Below, in pieces: positions 6,460 to 10,442 of a stretch of 10,442 bases of DNA. The stretch is from Polynucleobacter sp. (lineage in GTDB: Bacteria > Pseudomonadota > Gammaproteobacteria > Burkholderiales > Burkholderiaceae). The notes below the pieces were generated by a model. It saw only the letters and a program-made list of their open reading frames with translations. It had not been told where the DNA came from and ran no database searches. Both the position numbers and the translations under genes were made by a program. Position 1 is the first letter of the stretch. The number at the start of each line of letters is the position of its first letter. Location of the stretch: contig JALRHB010000039.1 of the NCBI GenBank assembly GCA_023253245.1, positions 1 to 10,442 of the forward strand, written 5' to 3'.

Positions 6460-8958
6460 CTACACATCTAGGTTGCGCGCAATTAGGGCGTTCTTTTCAA
6501 TAAATGCTCGACGCGGCTCTACCTCGTCCCCCATAAGGGTTGTAAAGACCTGATCGGCAGCAATAGCATCCTCTATCTTGACTTGAAGTAGGGTACGCGA
6601 GCCAGCATCCATCGTGGTTTCCCATAACTGTGAGGGGTTCATCTCACCTAAACCCTTATAGCGTTGGCGGCTCAACACACGCTCTGCCTCAGAAAGCAAC
6701 CAAGCAAATGCAGCCCTAAAATCCTGTACTGCCTGTTCTTTCTGACTTTTATCGGGGTCGCCCCTTCGAACCTTAGATCCTGGCAAGACCTTACCAGACA
6801 ATACTGCCGCTGCATTGGCCAAACTCTGGTAATCATCGCCATGTACAAAATCTGAGTTAATGGCTGATAGCTTGAGGTTGCCATGAATACGGCGTGACAA
6901 CAAAAGCTTAAAGCGCTCAGTACGTTCTTCTTTTTGAACAATAACTTCTGGTGGTGATGATAGAGGATTTAAAGAGTCGGCTAATGCCATCCGGAGTCTT
7001 TGAGCAGAGTCATTCGCGTCTTTTTCAGTATCCAAATTTAGCTTGGTTCCCGCAGCAATGGCGCGTAATGCGTCCTCATCGATGGTTCGAGATAAACGAT
7101 CAACAACAGACTGTATAACTTGGTAATGTCTGGCTAACTCATTTAATGCATCACCCTCAATAATTTCACCGGAAGGTGTTTGCAGGGATGCGGATTCGAG
7201 AGCGATTTTCAATAGAAGTTGATTTAGTTCAGTGTCATCTTTAATGTATTGCTCATTTTTACCAAACTTCACCTTATATAAAGGTGGTTGAGCAATAAAA
7301 ATATGGCCTCGCTCAATCAACTCCGGCATTTGTCTATAAAAGAAAGTGAGGAGAAGTGTGCGGATGTGGCTACCATCAACGTCCGCGTCGGTCATGATAA
7401 TGATGCGGTGATACCTTAATTTATCAGCCTTATACTCTTCAACACCGATCCCAGTGCCCAAAACAGTAATGAGGGTAACCACCTCTTGGCTGGTTAGCAT
7501 CTTGTCGAAGCGTGCTTTCTCAACGTTAAGAATTTTGCCTTTTAAAGGAAGAATTGCTTGAAAACGACGATCTCGACCCTGCTTAGCAGAGCCACCAGCG
7601 GAGTCGCCCTCAACGATAAATAGTTCAGATTTCGCAGGATCCTTTTCTTGGCAATCAGCTAATTTACCTGGCAAACCCAAACCATCTAGGGCCCCTTTGC
7701 GACGCGTCATATCTCGTGCTTTGCGAGCAGCCTCGCGAGCACGAGCGGCATCTACAATTTTCCCACACAAAATTTTGGCATCTGCCGGACGCTCTTGCAA
7801 ATAAGCACTGAGGGCCTCCGCAACAATTTCTTCTACTGGCCCACGAACCTCGCTAGAAACTAACTTGTCTTTTGTTTGGCTTGAAAACTTAGGCTCCGGG
7901 ACTTTAACTGATAGAACGCAAGCAAGGCCCTCGCGCATATCATCACCAGAAATTTCTACTTTTGCTTTTTTGGCAATTTCATTTTCATCAATATATTTAT
8001 TGATAACTCGGGTCATTGCTGCACGCAAGCCCGTTAAGTGTGTTCCACCATCTCGCTGAGGGATGTTGTTAGTAAAACATAGTACTTGTTCACTAAAACT
8101 ATCATTCCACTGCATTGATACTTCGGCTGTAATCTGCCCACCCAAATCTGACGGACGAACACCTTCAGCATAAAAAATATTTGGGTGCAAAACATTTTTG
8201 GTTTGATTGATGTACTCAACAAAACCACGGACACCACCTGAAAAAGCAAAGTCTTCTTCTTGACCAGTACGTTGATCGATGAGCTTGATGTGAACACCAT
8301 TATTTAGAAAGGAAAGTTCACGTATACGCTTCACCAAAATTTCATAATGAAATTCAATATTGCCAAAAATTTCTTCGTCCGCTAGAAAATGCACCTCTGT
8401 GCCAGATAAAGTGGTTTCACCAATCACAGTAATCGGAGAAACCGCAACACCAGCCTCTTCAACAATATTGCGATTTTGAATTACTCCGCGCGCAAACTCC
8501 ATGTAATGAGTTTTGCCGTCACGACGAATAGTCAGTTTTAACCACTTGGAAAGTGCATTAACGCAGCTAACACCTACCCCGTGAAGACCACCTGAAACCT
8601 TATAGCTGTTTTGGTCAAACTTACCACCAGCATGTAACTCAGTCATCACTATCTCGGCGGCACTGCGTTTGGGCTCGTGTTTGTCGTCGTACTTAATTCC
8701 GGTTGGAACACCGCGACCATTATCTACTATGGATATTGAGTTATCCGTCTGTATTACCACCGTAATTTCAGAGCAATAACCAGCCAAAGCTTCATCAATT
8801 GAGTTATCAAGAACCTCAAAAACCAGGTGGTGTAATCCCGTTCCATCGGAGGTGTCTCCAATGTACATGCCAGGACGCTTACGTACAGCCTCAAGACCTT
8901 CTAATATTTGGATTGATGATGCACCATACTGCTCAACTACTTTTTTTTCTTCAGTCAT
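6460..8958 (-). CDS. gyrB: DNA gyrase subunit B
   Basis: GyrB is the ATPase subunit of DNA gyrase, which with GyrA introduces negative supercoils. The 832-aa protein contains the GHKL ATPase domain: Glu48 (general base) and Asn52 in FEVLDNSIDEA, Asp79 in VDNGRG, and the lid GGLHGVGVSCVNALS (123-137). The transducer domain follows. The Toprim domain has EGDSAGGSAKQGR (Glu450) and TDADVDG (Asp524, Asp526). The tail has QRYKGLGEMNP (765-775) and DEVEPRR. Between QPPLYKV (557-563) and about residue 745 lies the long insertion found in beta- and gammaproteobacterial GyrB; this one is slightly longer than in the 804-aa E. coli protein. It starts 11 bp after dnaN. Codons 3-6 contain a run of eight A. 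No frameshift or missing catalytic residue was seen. Confidence 0.98.
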   Translation of the reverse strand: MTEEKKVVEQYGASSIQILEGLEAVRKRPGMYIGDTSDGTGLHHLVFEVLDNSIDEALAGYCSEITVVIQTDNSISIVDNGRGVPTGIKYDDKHEPKRSAAEIVMTELHAGGKFDQNSYKVSGGLHGVGVSCVNALSKWLKLTIRRDGKTHYMEFARGVIQNRNIVEEAGVAVSPITVIGETTLSGTEVHFLADEEIFGNIEFHYEILVKRIRELSFLNNGVHIKLIDQRTGQEEDFAFSGGVRGFVEYINQTKNVLHPNIFYAEGVRPSDLGGQITAEVSMQWNDSFSEQVLCFTNNIPQRDGGTHLTGLRAAMTRVINKYIDENEIAKKAKVEISGDDMREGLACVLSVKVPEPKFSSQTKDKLVSSEVRGPVEEIVAEALSAYLQERPADAKILCGKIVDAARAREAARKARDMTRRKGALDGLGLPGKLADCQEKDPAKSELFIVEGDSAGGSAKQGRDRRFQAILPLKGKILNVEKARFDKMLTSQEVVTLITVLGTGIGVEEYKADKLRYHRIIIMTDADVDGSHIRTLLLTFFYRQMPELIERGHIFIAQPPLYKVKFGKNEQYIKDDTELNQLLLKIALESASLQTPSGEIIEGDALNELARHYQVIQSVVDRLSRTIDEDALRAIAAGTKLNLDTEKDANDSAQRLRMALADSLNPLSSPPEVIVQKEERTERFKLLLSRRIHGNLKLSAINSDFVHGDDYQSLANAAAVLSGKVLPGSKVRRGDPDKSQKEQAVQDFRAAFAWLLSEAERVLSRQRYKGLGEMNPSQLWETTMDAGSRTLLQVKIEDAIAADQVFTTLMGDEVEPRRAFIEKNALIARNLDV

Positions 8959-8969
8959 TTTTTTCTAAT

Positions 8970-10085
8970 TTAAATACGCATTGGCATCACAACATATTTG
9001 AAGTCTTCAGAATTGGGAAGGGTAATAACAGCACTACTATTGGCATCACCCAAACTTATTTGAACTTTGTCGCTTTTTAAGTTTGATAAAACATCAAGTA
9101 AATAGCTTACGTTAAAGCCAATTTCCACAGCATCTCCGCTATATTCTGTTTCTATTTCCTCCTGAGCCTCTTCTTGCTCAGCATTTGTAGATTGAACAGT
9201 GATCTTGTTAGGAGAAAGAGAGAAGCGAACTCCTTTAAATTTATCAGTTGTAAGAATTGCTGCGCGTTGTAAGGCGGACTGTAAAACATCTCTACCGACC
9301 ACTAAGGTGTTTTTATGCCCCTTGGGAATTACACGCTGAAAATCCGGAAACTTACCCTCTACTAACTTTGAAATTAACTCAATATCACCAAATGTAAATT
9401 TCACTTGATTTGAAGTAAGACTCATCTCCAAAACTTCATCCGAATCTTCCAATAGGTGTTGGCATTCAAGAATTGTTTTGCGGGGAATAATAATTTCTTG
9501 GCGTTGACCGGAGCCAGTTGGCGCATCAGCCAACTCAACCTGTGAATAAGCCAATCTATGACCATCAGTAGCAACAGCAATCACCTGCTTACCATCCACA
9601 ACCAGCAACATACCGTTTAAGTAATAACGAATATCTTGTTGCGCCATTGCAAAATGCACTTGGCTTACTAGTTGACGAAAGCTCTTCTGGGACATTTTCC
9701 AGCTAGCTGTAACCTCACCGACGCTTTGCATCACCGGAAACTCTGTTGCAGATAAGGTTTGGAGAGAAAACCGGCTCTTGCCGCTTTGAACAACCATACG
9801 GTTATCTTTTAGATTTAAGGCAACCGGACCCTCAGGTAGCGCACGCAAAATATCCAACAACTTACGCGCTGCAACTGTAGTTGTGATGTCATCAGAACCA
9901 ACCCCAAAAGAGGCGTTGGTTGTAATTTGAATTTCAATATCAGTTGAAATAAATGAAACTTTTTCTGCCTGCTTCTTAAAAAGCAGGTTTGCAAGAATCG
10001 GTAAAGTGTGACGCCGTTCAACAATACCACTAACCACCTGTAGCGGCTTTAACAGACTGTCTCGCGATGTGTTTACTAGTTGCAT
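8970..10085 (-). CDS. dnaN: DNA polymerase III beta subunit (sliding clamp)
   Basis: DnaN is the ring-shaped processivity clamp for DNA polymerase III and the docking site for Hda, ligase, MutS and others. The 371-aa length fits the family (E. coli 366). The start MQLVNTSRDSLLKPLQVVSG and ERRHTLPILANLLF (23-36) match the first clamp domain, and the terminal YVVMPMRI is the conserved C-terminus that closes the partner-binding pocket. The ATG at 10083-10085 has an AAGGA ribosome site (10096-10100) 10 nt upstream. That leader is also part of the AT-rich origin element, so initiation control and dnaN expression share the same DNA. It lies between dnaA and gyrB in the standard order. Confidence 0.98.
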   Translation of the reverse strand: MQLVNTSRDSLLKPLQVVSGIVERRHTLPILANLLFKKQAEKVSFISTDIEIQITTNASFGVGSDDITTTVAARKLLDILRALPEGPVALNLKDNRMVVQSGKSRFSLQTLSATEFPVMQSVGEVTASWKMSQKSFRQLVSQVHFAMAQQDIRYYLNGMLLVVDGKQVIAVATDGHRLAYSQVELADAPTGSGQRQEIIIPRKTILECQHLLEDSDEVLEMSLTSNQVKFTFGDIELISKLVEGKFPDFQRVIPKGHKNTLVVGRDVLQSALQRAAILTTDKFKGVRFSLSPNKITVQSTNAEQEEAQEEIETEYSGDAVEIGFNVSYLLDVLSNLKSDKVQISLGDANSSAVITLPNSEDFKYVVMPMRI

Positions 10086-10128
10086 TGCTTTTAAATCCTT
10101 GTATATATCTTATTAGTAGTAGTAATAA
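10086..10128 (+). other. DNA unwinding element with DnaA-trios
   Basis: Five consecutive triplets TAG-TAG-TAG-TAA-TAA occupy 10114-10128 on the plus strand. Read 3' to 5' away from the nearest DnaA box they are AAT-AAT-GAT-GAT-GAT, matching the DnaA-trio motif (3'-[G/A]AT-5') described for single-strand binding by DnaA in the Bacillus subtilis basal unwinding system. A 13-bp spacer separates them from the box at 10142-10150, whose orientation agrees with that system. The adjoining 10086-10113 is AT-rich and is the likely melting site. Confidence 0.72.
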
Positions 10129-10141
10129 GGTTTGCTGTTAT

Positions 10142-10236
10142 GGTGGATAAGTCAAAAACCATATATAAAACAAGCCGCTAACGCCAAAAAAACCTGTGGA
10201 CAACTTTTGTATAAACACTGCATAAATAATGGATAA
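10142..10236 (-). other. DnaA box cluster, minus orientation (three boxes)
   Basis: Read on the minus strand: TTATCCACC (10142-10150, one mismatch to TTATCCACA), TTGTCCACA (10195-10203, one mismatch) and TTATCCATT (10228-10236, two mismatches). The first is adjacent to the triplet row and is the best candidate to load DnaA toward the unwinding zone. Confidence 0.72.
10208..10236 (-). promoter_or_regulatory. Possible dnaN promoter overlapping a DnaA box
   Basis: On the minus strand TTATCC (10231-10236) and TATACA (10208-10213) are separated by 17 bp, giving a 3/6 and a 4/6 match to the -35 and -10 consensus. The -35 lies within the DnaA-box-like site at 10228-10236, so DnaA binding could repress it. 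The hexamers are weak, and dnaN may equally be transcribed from a dnaA promoter outside the window. Confidence 0.25.
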
Positions 10237-10272
10237 CTTTTTTCAACACCCTATTTTTGCATGAAGCACAAG

Positions 10273-10339
10273 TTTTCCACAATTAATCCACAAGCTATTC
10301 CCAAACTTATCCATTAAACCATCCACAACCTTATCCACA
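10273..10339 (+). other. DnaA box cluster, plus orientation (four to five boxes)
   Basis: On the plus strand: TTTTCCACA (10273-10281, one mismatch), TAATCCACA (10284-10292, one mismatch), TTATCCATT (10307-10315, two mismatches), a weaker CCATCCACA (10319-10327), and the perfect TTATCCACA (10331-10339). The perfect box lies 10 bp from the dnaA stop codon and is likely the highest-affinity site. Confidence 0.78.
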
Positions 10340-10349
10340 GGGGTAAAAC

Positions 10350-10442
10350 TTAAGATTTTAAGGTTTGTTCGATCACATGAATTTCATGGTTGAGCTGTCC
10401 ATCATGAGAACGCTCCTCCCCAATTTTACGAACCGCATGTAG
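10350..10442 (-). CDS. dnaA: Chromosomal replication initiator DnaA, C-terminal 30 residues, cut by window edge
   Basis: Reading the minus strand from the right edge gives 30 residues and a TAA at 10350-10352. They begin LHAVRKIGEERSHDGQ and end in HVIEQTLKS. This matches the end of DnaA domain IV, the helix-turn-helix domain that reads DnaA boxes; E. coli DnaA ends with the comparable LHACRKIEQLREESHD region. The position directly upstream of dnaN, with DnaA boxes between, supports the call. The AAA+ ATPase and most of the DNA-binding domain lie outside. Confidence 0.95.
   Translation of the reverse strand, partial: LHAVRKIGEERSHDGQLNHEIHVIEQTLKS

Larger units (their letters stand above)
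10086..10349. other. oriC: Chromosomal replication origin oriC (dnaA-dnaN intergenic)
   Basis: The 264 bp between dnaA and dnaN contain many 9-mers at zero to two mismatches from the DnaA box TTATCCACA, in two oppositely oriented groups. Next to dnaN is an AT-rich stretch (10086-10128, 9 G/C in 43 bases) ending in a row of TAG/TAA triplets. Box cluster, triplet row and AT-rich unwinding zone occur in the expected order. The dnaA-dnaN gap is a known origin location in many bacteria. A parS site lies about 9 kb away, as expected for an origin region. Confidence 0.87.

Noticed and set aside
8316..8327. GTTCACGTATAC inside gyrB as a second parS
   Set aside because: The right arm departs from GTGAAAC, and the sequence is constrained by coding.
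1..10442. Mobile elements, CRISPR arrays, tRNA or rRNA genes
   Set aside because: No terminal repeats with transposase, no spaced direct repeats, and no tRNA or rRNA sequence were seen.

Overview
This window looks like the replication-origin-proximal region of a betaproteobacterial chromosome, most likely Burkholderiales and close to Polynucleobacter. The evidence is the dnaA-dnaN-gyrB order, a small DUF3717-type protein (a family I know from Burkholderiales), Burkholderiales-like MnmG and GyrB sequences, and base use more AT-rich than Burkholderia. The genus is an inference. Every gene lies on the minus strand, so transcription and gene order read from right to left.

Layout from the right edge: the last 30 codons of dnaA; a 264-bp dnaA-dnaN intergenic region with the hallmarks of oriC (about eight DnaA-box-like 9-mers, one of them perfect, and an AT-rich stretch carrying a row of TAG/TAA triplets that matches the DnaA-trio unwinding element); dnaN (sliding clamp); gyrB; a SET-domain protein lysine methyltransferase 4 bp after gyrB; a 74-aa DUF3717-like protein; a 97-bp gap; a five-gene branched-chain-amino-acid-type (HAAT) ABC transporter operon in the order LivG-type ATPase, LivF-type ATPase, periplasmic binding protein, LivH-type permease, LivM-type permease; a 218-bp intergenic region; and the N-terminal 274 codons of mnmG, cut by the left edge.

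The 218-bp gap holds a near-perfect parS centromere site (15 of 16 consensus bases) about 9 kb from the origin. It lies over the expected -35 region of an extended -10 promoter that would drive mnmG. In related genomes mnmG is followed by rsmG, parA and parB, so ParB bound here could both mark the origin for segregation and control the operon that makes ParB.

Functionally the window combines replication initiation (DnaA, oriC, DnaN, GyrB), origin segregation (parS), tRNA wobble modification (MnmG), a probable protein methyltransferase of unknown target, and a nutrient importer inserted between the two conserved origin blocks. No mobile element, CRISPR array, tRNA or rRNA was seen. No stretch longer than 300 bp lacks a gene.
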